The notes under the pieces: generated by a model
Databases searched by the model: none
Seen by the model: the letters and a program-made list of their open reading frames with translations, nothing else
What the model was told of the DNA's origin: nothing
Source of the DNA: Iris pallida
Taxonomy: Eukaryota > Streptophyta > Magnoliopsida > Asparagales > Iridaceae
Direction: 5' to 3'
DNA: 64,000 nucleotides
Assembly: GCA_029216955.1 (NCBI GenBank)
Contig: JANAVB010023996.1
Span: 19,050,742-19,114,741, forward strand
Program-made: the position numbers and the translations under genes
In this document: positions 1 through 8,762 of the stretch, one piece after another
Layout of the letters: every line of letters begins with the position of its first letter
Position numbering within the stretch: position 1 is the first letter of the stretch

Positions 1-567
1 TCCGTATTTGAATATTTTAAAAGACCTTAGTATTTAAGTATACTTTTGAGATTTACAAGTGCCAGGAGATTAATGTCTTCTTTTGTGAAACCATTTTTCA
101 GTTTTTTGTACAAGTTGACCAAAATGTGAAGCTATATACTTAGTAATACAATTGATACATACATCTAGAGGAAACAAACGACCTAACTAACATTTTCTCA
201 TTGACTTAATGATATATGACTGAACTAATATGATCTCATTCAGGCATGAATAAGTATTTCAACAAACTGGAATCAGAAACTTATAATCAAGATGACAAAA
301 TCTATATATAATCTATGATAGTCCAAGATTACTGATTATATGTGGACATCAAAATAGGGACCGATTTGCAGTTGTTGGCACAAACATAGGAACATGTGTA
401 TGCTTGCATGCCATCACTTTATGCAGGAAAACCTGCAATATATCAGATTGATCTATGGAAACAAAAAATTATATAAAATAAACCTCTTTCAGTGCATCTT
501 CCAAAAGCGTATGGGAAAGCTGCCGTCCTCTATAGCAGCTACTAGTTGGTGCATATTTGCGATCGAA
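1..567. other. AT-rich sequence without recognisable feature
   Basis: No coding region, RNA gene or repeat terminus was recognised. The one open frame here (394-654, plus strand) has no homology that I recognise and runs antisense to the terminal exon-like segment at 568-621. If the minus-strand gene proposed next door is real, this stretch would be its 3' UTR and downstream DNA. Confidence 0.4.
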
Positions 568-621
568 TTATTTACAATTCCGATTAAGAAGCTCATAAAA
601 TCTAATTGTTTGGCCTTCAAC
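568..621 (-). CDS. Possible terminal exon of a minus-strand gene
   Basis: On the minus strand a pyrimidine-rich tract ending in TTTTCAG is followed at 621 by a frame reading VEGQTIRFYELLNRNCK and then TAA at 570-568. The layout (T-rich tract, AG acceptor, short open frame, stop) is that of a last exon of a plant gene. Two further exon-like segments lie upstream on the same strand at 1016-1173 and 1544-1649. I do not recognise the protein. It could be a host gene, a gene fragment carried by a transposon, or chance. The call rests on splice-site context only. Confidence 0.25.
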   Translation of the reverse strand, partial: VEGQTIRFYELLNRNCK

Positions 622-1015
622 CTGAAAAGAGAGATTTCATTAATTTGTTTATGACCATGCAGCAGGAAATAAGTCTATGATCAAAATGTAAATGCAGATC
701 CTGAAAAAAAATTCTCAGCTATTTTTCGTGATAGAATGCTAAATAAGAATTAGTTTAACTGAAGATTCTGAGTATTAACGAAGCACTTTTCATAGTCATT
801 TGCCACATTTGACAGAGAGCAATTTAACACCAAAGAACAAGTAGTATTTGGAAAATAGCATGGTATTACTATTTATATATAATAAAATTAAGCTAGGGGA
901 AAGGGATCTCAGATACATAGCAATCACCAACAAAGGAAGAAAATATGATCGCTATGCCACAATTCTCATCTCAACAATCACTAGTAGGAAGATAGATAGG
1001 TTAGACTAATGTTAC

Positions 1016-1173
1016 CGGTAGATCTGGTGGGAAGATAATGCACTTGGATTCATAGAGGGCTCGTCACTTAAAATGCTAAAGTAGTTCCAATACTTGTTCA
1101 TATAGTGGGAGGAACCATACTCAGTGTTCGATCTCAAATAATATGTTAGCACATGATGACACCATCCTCTTCC
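1016..1173 (-). CDS. Possible internal exon of a minus-strand gene
   Basis: On the minus strand an acceptor (AATGCAG before 1173) opens a frame of 52 codons without a stop, ending at a donor (CCG/GTAAC at 1016/1015). The peptide starts GRGWCHHVLTYYLRSNTEYG and ends SALSSHQIYR. It is rich in aromatic residues, unlike the repeat-derived frames elsewhere in the window. Phases to the neighbouring exon-like segments do not join simply, so at least one more exon would be needed, perhaps in 1190-1260. I do not recognise the family. Confidence 0.25.
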
Positions 1174-1543
1174 CTGCATTATAACATAATATATTGATCA
1201 ATCAGATAGCCTCGACTTGTTGACCTAAAGCGGAATCATAACCAATTTGTTCCTCGTCGACGAGTAGTATGGCCAAATTACATCATCAAAATGAAAGGAT
1301 GTCAAAATAAAAATAAATATAGGTTGTGAACTACCTCAAACTACAACAGCCCCAATTACTCATGTCAAAGCCAAATCCAATATAGAGGTGATAGGTAGGA
1401 GGGCTCTCATCCAAACAAACTAAAACAAGACATCTACTGAGACCAAATCCTTACTAGTAATTTAATACATAAAAGAAAATACTACATGTGAATCAAGGAA
1501 TAAGAAACACAAGTTTAAGGAAGAGACTGGAATATGTTCTTGC

Positions 1544-1649
1544 CTGCTCCCATAGATGAAGCGTTAGAGCCAACAGTAATTTTGACAATAACTTGGACTG
1601 GATGTGTTTTGTTCATCATCAGTATGTTGATCGTGTTCTCTGGATTCAA
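1544..1649 (-). CDS. Possible internal exon of a minus-strand gene
   Basis: On the minus strand the acceptor CCTTTGGCAG is followed at 1649 by a frame that begins LNPENTINILMMNKTHPVQV and continues through VGSNASSMGA. It then reaches a GC-type donor (CAG/GCAAGA at 1544/1543). Without splicing the frame stops about 10 codons later. GC-AG introns are a known minority class in plants. The peptide looks like ordinary protein sequence, but I do not recognise the family. Confidence 0.25.
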
Positions 1650-2079
1650 CTGCCAAAGGAACAACATAAAAAATAACATCATTAGATCTCATTTTCTAGG
1701 AATTTGAAAAATTCAAAAATTATAACAAAACTAATGAGATTGACAGCACCGGCTTGGGCTTGAAAGTGGGTGTGTGTGGCCAAAACTGATGTCTTGGTGC
1801 TATTTTATATCAATCTGTCAAACCAAATTTATATGTTCCATATGGCTAATATGTATGAATTTCATCTGATATTTTAACAATTCCTCGACCAACAACATAG
1901 ACAAGCGACCTTTATTATAAATTATGAACATTAATTCAATCGAGGAATGCTTTCTCCTTGAAATCGTTCAGCACTATGAATTCACTGATTTGATATAGAT
2001 TTACAAATCAATTTCAACAGAAAATAAAAAATTAAACTCTAAATCGAGAGAAAATCCTAATTTTAAAGGAATCACAATA

Positions 2080-2260
2080 TCTGACTGAAAGAGATTGGCG
2101 TTGGCGTCGCTATTGGCATCGACTATCGTTTTCTTCTCTGATCTGAGAGATTAGGAGCCCTTTCCTCTTCTCATGTCACTCCCCTTTGCTTCGATGTAGG
2201 TGAGCACTGGATCAGAGACTTGGAAGCTCGAAACCCTAATTTTATACTAGATACTAAACT
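2080..2260 (-). promoter_or_regulatory. 5' UTR-like segment of the same minus-strand unit
   Basis: Read on the minus strand this carries AAAATTAGGGTTTCGAGC followed by a CT- and GA-rich leader with a possible donor (CTCACC on plus). An AAACCCTAA-type motif followed by such a leader is common in plant 5' UTRs. It sits just upstream of the exon-like segments at 1649 and below, consistent with one transcription unit reading leftward. No TATA box is clear. Circumstantial only. Confidence 0.2.
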
Positions 2261-2490
2261 GATGTCGATATTGACTTGGTATCCGACGAGATCAAAGATT
2301 TCCAAACAAATTAGTAAAAAAACAAAATTGATTCAAAGATTTCCAAACATGCATTCAAAGATTTCAGCCATCTTTTAAAAACTAGGAAATAGAAAATAGG
2401 TCAAAAATTAGGGTATTTTACTAAAATCATGTCGAGGCAAAATTTAGGGCATAAAATAAGAAATAATTGAGACAAAATTTAGAACAAACC

Positions 2491-2576
2491 TTGGGGAGCG
2501 GGGAGCGGGGAGCGAGGAGCGGGCTGAAGGGAGTTTGGAAGCGGGGAGCGGGCTGAAGGGAGTTGGGGAGCGGGAG
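2491..2576 (+). repeat. G-rich minisatellite
   Basis: Three near-perfect GGGGAGC heptamers run into a longer duplication in which the phrase GAAGCGGGGAGCGGGCTGAA and its followers occur twice with small changes. Plus-strand G-runs are frequent enough for G-quadruplex potential. The short frame 2535-2717 across it is repeat-derived and not called as a gene. Confidence 0.75.
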
Positions 2577-2689
2577 GAGAAAGAGAGAAGGAGAAGGGGT
2601 TTAGACTTTTCCTTAAGTGCGGGAGTAAGTGCGGGAGAGTCGAGGTTTCAACTTGAAATTTGGTATTTTTTTTATAACGCTCATATCAC

Positions 2690-2829
2690 TGAGAGACAAT
2701 CAATAACGTTTATATAGAAAATCGTCATAGAATATAGTCTTGCTGAACTTTGATGACGCTTCTTTATCAGCCGTCATGAAATCTACTTATCAAGCGTCAT
2801 TAATAGATCTTTTTGTCGTAGTATAAAAA
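2690..2829. mobile_element. Possible CACTA-type transposon right end
   Basis: The segment holds four copies of CGTCAT or its complement ATGACG in about 90 bases and ends in CTTTTTGTCGTAGTA. Its reverse complement, TACTACGACAAAAAG, resembles plant CACTA termini (CACTAC followed by an A-rich run) except for T instead of C at the first base. Short subterminal repeats of this kind are typical of CACTA elements. The partner end is not visible, and the first-base mismatch lowers confidence. Confidence 0.3.
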
Positions 2830-2835
2830 GAAATA

Positions 2836-4850
2836 TCCTATTACCTTAGACTAATATGAAATCTCTATACTTAGGCTAAAAGGCAAATCTCATACCTAAA
2901 TCACTTAGAAAGTACTTTTCCTAAATCCTAATTGATAGATTAGAGTACCCATCTAGATAGATAAATAATTATACTAATTAAACATATATATGAATATATC
3001 TAAAATACCCCTTAAAACCCAACCAAGTGCCAGGCCTAAAGCCTAACTTCCCACAAGGGGAGGATCCCTTGCTGCCTAGTACAGCATGGCAGCTGCCTGC
3101 ATCTGTATAGCTGCTCATGCATGGCAACCTGCATTGCTTGTTGCCGCTAGTGCTCAACTGCTAATGCAAAACATACAATTGCTGTATTGCTCTGTATATG
3201 CTGCTGCTGCATAGCAAGGCAGTGCAAATGCCAACACTACTGCAATACCAAACCAACACTAACTAAATATCTGATACTCTCTTGAACTAACCCAAACACT
3301 ACAACTCACATCACTAACTGGAACCTAGATATCCTATTCACTCTAAAACCTATAGGTATCCAACCAAAATACTAACTTAGAGATGTACTAGGATACTAAC
3401 ATCGCTAACTGTGATAATGCTAACATGAAACTAACATTCCTTTGATATGTGATACTAACACTAGGATATTCATGATACTACAAAATTTCTAAACACAGAC
3501 ACACACATAAAACTATAACAGATCTCATACATTCTAACATTCTACTGTTTAACATATTATACTACTAACCAAACTAACTCACTAGGACTGATACCATTCT
3601 CAATCTCTGATACCCAAGGCCAATGGCCTATAGCCTAAGGCTCAAGTGGCCAACTGCCACTACTACATAGCATTGCTCTGTGGACAGAGCCAGTCGAGCC
3701 ATCTACTGCTGCTCCAGCAGTCCAACTCCTCATAATTTCTAACACTCAAGCCTAACCAAGACTAACAATGTACATATCCTATATCATCTCATATCCTATG
3801 ATACTAACAAATGACTGACACTAACATCTAATAGCATATCTGAACTAACCCTCATCCTTTCACCACTGACACACTCTTAATGTCCTAACACTAACATACA
3901 TATCCTCTTACAAATCTGAAACTAATATCTAACCAAGACACTAACTCTAACACTTACTGATACATACATTAACATATGACTTTAATACATCTGAGACTAA
4001 TCTAAGGATACCCCATGATATCCTAAACTCACTAACACTACTCATATCCTAATCTAGGATACTCAACTGAAGTAACACTCTAAGGTCCCATAAATCTAAT
4101 ATTCCTAACGCAAATATCTCACTTAAGTATTAACCCCAAATAAGGATAATAACTGATACTAAGCTAATGCTAAATCCTCACTGAACTCCCATTCTCTTTA
4201 CTTAACAAAACTAATGGTCAAACTCCTAAACCCAAGTGGCCAAATGCTACTGCTGCTTTGCTTGCTTGGCCATCCCCTGCTGCTCTGTAACAGAGCCAAC
4301 TCGAGCCCCCTCTCCCTCTGAAAATTGACTTGATGGCCAAGGGCCAGTGCCATAGCCAATGGCCAAATAAGATGGGCCATACTGCTGCTGCTGCATGCTC
4401 TACTATTGTTGCTACTGCTGCAATGCTGGATGCATAAGCTTGCTGTACTGTAGTCAAGCCACAGCAAACCAAGCCAACTAGGATACAACAAATACAACTT
4501 CCTAACTCCTCTAATATGAACTAATATATGACTTAGATATCCTAACACACTAACACACATATGTATCTAATATTAACCCTCTACTACACTCTAGGGTGCC
4601 TATAGGTTACATATCACTAACTCACTCAAAACCACACAAAACCTGAAACTAATATACACTAATATCTAACTTAGACATTAACATCCTAATCTCATAGAGA
4701 AATTGCCAAGGGGTCATCTGACCAACTGCTAACAGCAGGGAAACAGAGCCAAGTGGCCATGCCACTGTCTGTCCTGACCCCTATCTTCCCACTGCACACT
4801 CTCATAGCCTATACTAACATATCTTATACTACATCTCCATATTAGGATAC
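2836..4850 (-). mobile_element. Gypsy-type LTR 'X', left part
   Basis: No coding sequence. The stretch is rich in ACTAAC and TAGGATATC-like words and contains diverged copies of a block built on TGGCCAAGTGCC and CAGAGCC (near 3050, 3620, 4215 and 4690). It continues at 17324 after element A is removed, because A is flanked by a 5-bp duplication. It then continues at 26328 after element B. The right terminus of the composite resembles the start of A's LTR, so I read it as a minus-strand LTR of a related family. Its left end is not defined. Confidence 0.45.
3020..4795. repeat. Diverged internal repeat blocks in LTR X
   Basis: Blocks of roughly 100-180 bases near 3020-3230, 3610-3740, 4210-4450 and 4690-4790 share the words TGGCCAA, CTGCTGCT, GCTCTGT and CAGAGCC. 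A fifth copy lies at 17565-17690 on the other side of element A. Between them ACTAAC/CTAACA pentamers and hexamers recur dozens of times. The blocks are too diverged to align exactly by eye. Confidence 0.5.
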
Positions 4851-4855
4851 TAGGA
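4851..4855. repeat. Target-site duplication of element A (left)
   Basis: TAGGA directly precedes the TG of the left LTR and recurs at 17319-17323 directly after the CA of the right LTR. A 5-bp duplication is the normal footprint of Gypsy integrase and fixes the limits of A. Confidence 0.93.
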
Positions 4856-5628
4856 TGTCACTACCACATTTCTAGCTTGAGGGTATTTTGGTTATTTTTA
4901 AAATTTTAGGAATTAATTGGGATTTATTAGTATTAATTATAATTATTAGAATTTAAGTGATTTTTAGTATAATTGATTTGGTGCTAGTATTGACTCTGAG
5001 TAGTGTTGACTTTGAAGACTGTCCTAGAAGCTAACCTAGGTCATGACTACTTGGTTAGAGTATATAACCCTAGCTTGACCTAAGTTAGTAATATTTAACC
5101 AATTAGAACTTTTGGAGAGATTAGGAATTGATTAGGCTAGCTAATGGCTTGTGATTTCACAAGTCATGATTGGTGACTTAGGCCCATGGAGGCCCGTAGA
5201 CCACTAGTAGAACCCTAACCCGAGCCCAATCCACCCCTTGGCCGGCCAAGCCTATTCTTCCCTCTATTTAATGACTCCTAGAAGTTAGGGCTAGCCACCC
5301 TTAGAAATATATGCAAGTTTGAAAAAGAGGTAAGTCCCCAACTTTAATAATTCCTAGAAATTCCATTTCAATTCCTTTTCCACCCAAACCAATTGTAATA
5401 GGTTCTAAATTTATTCTACTTGCTGTTGGTATTGAGAAATTTCAAGGAAGAAATAATTTGGGAGAGTTTTGGCAGCTTGACGATCCACTCATATTGGAGC
5501 TTTTTGAGCCTTTGCAAACCCATAGGTAAATTCAAATCCACACCATAAAACACTATTTTTATTGCATATTCAGGAAGCCCTAGGCCTACCCTAACTGTAG
5601 GTATAGCTAACCCTAGGTTTCGAGTCCG

Positions 5629-5653
5629 ATACGTGTCCGTATCGGACACGTAT
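5629..5653 (+). other. LTR hairpin 1
   Basis: Perfect 11-bp stem ATACGTGTCCG / CGGACACGTAT with a 3-base loop. An overlapping 9-bp alternative stem (TCCGATACG / CGTATCGGA, 5625-5646) would compete with it. The 3' LTR copy (14411-14435) has one changed base. Element E keeps a 7-bp version (CGTGTCC / GGACACG, 59517-59535) at the same place in its LTR. Confidence 0.6.
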
Positions 5654-5678
5654 GAGTCCATGTATGTAGGTGTTTGAT

Positions 5679-5700
5679 GAAATGCCCCAAAGGGCATTTC
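5679..5700 (+). other. LTR hairpin 2
   Basis: Perfect 9-bp stem GAAATGCCC / GGGCATTTC with loop CAAA, 26 bases after hairpin 1. The E LTR carries the identical stem with a different loop, ATTG (59467-59488). The A 3' LTR copy (14461-14482) has one stem mismatch. Same stem with a different loop in two diverged LTR families suggests a selected RNA or DNA structure. Confidence 0.6.
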
Positions 5701-7194
5701 GATTTGATTTCAAAAATGTATTTGAATAGAAAATTAGATTTTAACCTTGCTTAGGGGATTCAAGTGTCCTGAGTCAATTCCTTTGTTGTGTCGTGTCAGT
5801 TTGGACATACGAAAATGCGGGTGATCCACGTACGCGCGAGCACTGTTGCTTCTCTGCTGCTCGGGGTCATTTGCGTCGTAGACACGACACGTGGACATGT
5901 GGTATTGGACACACACGAAGAGGCAGTGACTGACACCACGTGTGTCAAGTTTTACGACCTCTCGTGTTGTGTCGGATATGGAATCGTACGTTCATGGGGA
6001 ATGCGCTGTGCGTATCAGTATTTTGTTTTGGGTTCTCTATTTAATTCATTGCTATTTAGATCCTAATCATATCTAATTATATATGTTAGATTTAGTTTAC
6101 ACGTTAATTTAGGTTTGTAATGTGGAATTGAATTCGAATGTTGGGTTTAATGCCAGCGGCTGATACATTACTGATGCTTGGTTGTTTCCCATTTTCCTAA
6201 CTTTAAATCCCTGTTTAGTAATGGTTTTTACTGATTAATGATCCCCACATGATTGTTGATTCATATTAATGCAGTATTTCAATTCATTAGGCTTATTGGT
6301 TTGAGAATGGGACATTTGACAGTTTGTTGGGTTTCAAATGAAATAGCTGATACATGGTGTTTGGTTTAATTTGAGTTCAGTTGACATATGAACTGTAATT
6401 GATTCAAATCCTAATTCCTGAGTGTTCTTCCTATTCTACCTAATAGAATGTTCTTTCATTCCTAACAATGTATTAACTCACTGTACTTGAATGTTCATTT
6501 CACTCTTGATAACAAGAGTTGAGTTCCTAGCCACTGATTTGTTCACGTTTCTTAGCAATGCACACATCCCTGTCAACTGAGTTGTTCTTCCCTTAACTTA
6601 GCTAAAATAAATGTTTTGATTCATGTGATCACTGATTTTCCATGCATTTCCTATTCCCAGGTTACTCCCATGTACACCACTGATTTTTCCTGTTTTCCAT
6701 TGCTTCACTCATGTACACAGGTTCTAGCCTCACTGATTTCAGGATTATCTCACACACCCTCATGTATCTTGACACACACACACTTTTATGTGACACTCTC
6801 AAGCCTAACACACACACACTTGGACACATACATCTGTCTTTTCTATTTTTTACATGTATGTATATGTATTTGAGATGTACATATATGTATCCTATATCTA
6901 TGTGTATGTACTATTATATATATTAGATATATATATGTATGTGTAGTATACATATAGGTAGCCTATATGTTATGTGTATTACTATATTAGATTATATAAA
7001 TATATCAATGAGTGTATTATATTTTGGATATATATATTGTTATGTATATGTGTTTTATGGTTGGTTTTAGGCATGATATTGCCTAATAGCCTAGACTAGG
7101 GCTCTTAGCCTATGGGCGTGGCTTGAATGCCAGTATAGAGTCTAGTTAGACTTGTTTAGTCTTGATTAGACTAGTTAGACTAGTATAGACTTGT

Positions 7195-7280
7195 TTGACT
7201 TAGGTTTGACCTAGTTGACCAAGTTTGACTTCTAGGGTTGACCAGAGTTGACCAAGAGTTGACTTTGGCATAGATTGACC
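7195..7280 (+). promoter_or_regulatory. W-box (TTGAC[C/T]) cluster in A LTR
   Basis: Eight TTGACC or TTGACT words occur in 86 bases, embedded in GACTAG/AGTTGACC-like repeats. TTGAC[C/T] is the binding core of plant WRKY transcription factors. The cluster recurs in the 3' LTR (about 16010-16095) and, with six copies, in the E LTR (57741-57806, minus-strand sense). It lies about 1.9 kb downstream of the TATA-like box, so a role as enhancer or alternative promoter is inference. Confidence 0.55.
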
Positions 7281-8522
7281 TAGATTCATGTAGAATGCAT
7301 TATAGTGCATCTTATTACCATTCTGGACTTGTTGTGACTTGTACTGTTCTAAATAGGAGCCAAACACCACTCCTCGGACAGTACTTTCATCTTGGACATT
7401 CAGATAGCAGACGAGTACATTCACTGATCTTTTTATACCTGTCTGGACTATATTCTTGCTCTAGATTACTTACTTGATGTTGACACGTATCTTCACGGAT
7501 TAGTACTATATGGATCCTTTCCTGAGATGTTATCCCTCTACGGGTGCATCGGGTATTTCATGTTCATGTACTTTATCATGTACATCAGGTACTCCTTGTA
7601 CTCGTACTAAGTTCATGTATTCACATGTTCTCATGTGCCTTCATGTACTATCATGTGCCTCATGTACTAGTCATTACGTGAGTTCACGTATGTTTAGCTG
7701 TATTCATGTGCCAATAACGTAACTTGAATGGATCCTTGTGTATTGATTGGGGCGGGATGAGTAGAATTGGTTATGTGATCATTATCCCCAGTTGGTATTC
7801 ATGTGGCCTCTTAGTTGTATTCATGTGCCCCTAAGCCGTTTACATAACCATATTGTACTCTAAATTACTTAGCCACTTACAGTATTTACTTATCATGTAT
7901 TTACTTTCAGTTACAAATATCTCATGTTTTCCCGTACTTTCTTTCCAGTATTTCCTGTATTTTACTCTATTGTATGCTTTATACTCCTAACCTGTTATGA
8001 ACTGTTTTGAGAGATATATGCTCGTTTCCGTCCTGATTGGACCTGTTGAAAATTTTACAGAGGACGAGGAGGAGGCCTGCTTAGATACTTTCTATGGGAC
8101 AGCCTTAGAGGACACTTACGATCCGAACTTTCAGTCGGATCCCTTAGCTGTAGAGACTGTTGCTCCATAGATATCTTTATCTTATTTCATAGTATTGGAG
8201 ATTGAGTTGTATATTTGGATATGTATTAGTTCTGGATATTAGTGGAGTTTATCAAGACACTTAGCTTTCTTTCTATTTGTATTTTATGTGGATTTGGATC
8301 TTGCATCTTTTATATCATTCTATCTTATCATATTCTAACTTAGATGTGAATGAGATATATTCTATTATATCACCCCCATTCGGGGAGTATAACTGTTTAT
8401 TACCTTAAACTGTTAGAAGTTGTGACCTAGGACAGCGTTCTACCGCCGACACTGCGGCGTAGGCTGGACGTACCCACGTCTCGTGCCCTTACTCTAGGGT
8501 GCGGGTTGTGACACGTTTTTAG

Positions 8523-8540
8523 TGGTGGCCCATGCAGGTC
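8523..8540 (+). other. Element A primer-binding site, tRNA-Ile type
   Basis: TGGTGGCCCATGCAGGTC begins 9 bases after the LTR end. It is the exact complement of the last 18 bases of plant cytosolic tRNA-Ile(AAU) as I know it (acceptor stem GGCCCAU, T-arm GACCTGC, CCA tail). Most plant Gypsy chromoviruses use initiator tRNA-Met instead, as elements B and C here do. The same site occurs in E and, over 16 bases, in G. Confidence 0.8.
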
Positions 8541-8762
8541 TAGGTTGGAAATGTAGTGGCATTCGAACTAGAATATCGCTGCAGCCTGCAGTAGGAATTA
8601 GTATATTTTTTGGAAGGTACTCAATCACACTAGGAAAACTCCGTATCAGATTCTGTATATCTATTTTGCTGCTTATTGTCTTCCTTAGAAATTTAAACTG
8701 TCCTCCTTTGATACTTCGACTCATTCTCAGTAATTGTTTCTTGTTTGATCTGTGTCTCCAGG

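Larger units (their letters stand above)
5330..8060 (+). other. Candidate intron inside the A 5' LTR
   Basis: AAAGAG/GTAAGT at 5329/5330 is a strong plant donor, 64 bases after the TATA-like box. At 8031-8060 a branch-like CTGAT is followed by GTTGAAAATTTTACAG, a good acceptor ending at 8060. The 3' LTR keeps both (ACAG/GTAAGT near 14112; TTTTACAG ending at 16865). Element E keeps both as GAG/GTAATG (59838/59837) and TTTTACAG (ending at 56972, minus strand). Removing this part would shorten a leader of more than 3 kb. Inference from consensus and conservation only. Confidence 0.35.
4856..8513 (+). repeat. Element A 5' LTR
   Basis: Begins TGTCACTACCACATTTC and ends GGTTGTGACA, matching 13638-17318 along its length. 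A TATA-like TATTTAA lies at 5266-5272 after a CCAAT word. Then come a splice-donor consensus (5329/5330), two hairpins (5629-5700), a GC-rich ACGTG-containing part (about 5780-6000), an AT/CA microsatellite zone (6765-7050), a W-box cluster (7195-7280), a TCATGT-rich tract (7555-7680) and an acceptor-like site (8060). At 3.66 kb it is long for a plant Gypsy LTR. Confidence 0.95.

Noticed and set aside
6616..6926. Small frames in the CA/TA-rich part of the A LTR (and 15418-15776)
   Set aside because: Translations of microsatellite sequence (THTH and YIYI runs), without start context.
7510..7722. 70-residue Cys-rich frame in the LTRs of A (also 16316-16528) and E (57306-57518, minus)
   Set aside because: The Ser-Cys pattern comes from TCATGT repeats read in frame. 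Equal length is suggestive, but the A/E similarity is limited to a few residues around the start.
7997..8170. 57-residue acidic frame present in both LTRs of A (second copy 16802-16975)
   Set aside because: Frame length is kept, but most differences between the two copies change an amino acid (about six, against two or three silent), there is no counterpart in E, and the frame spans the proposed splice acceptor.
8523..8540. tRNA gene fragment
   Set aside because: Only the 18-base 3' complement is present, always directly after an LTR end, which is the mark of a primer site rather than a tRNA gene.
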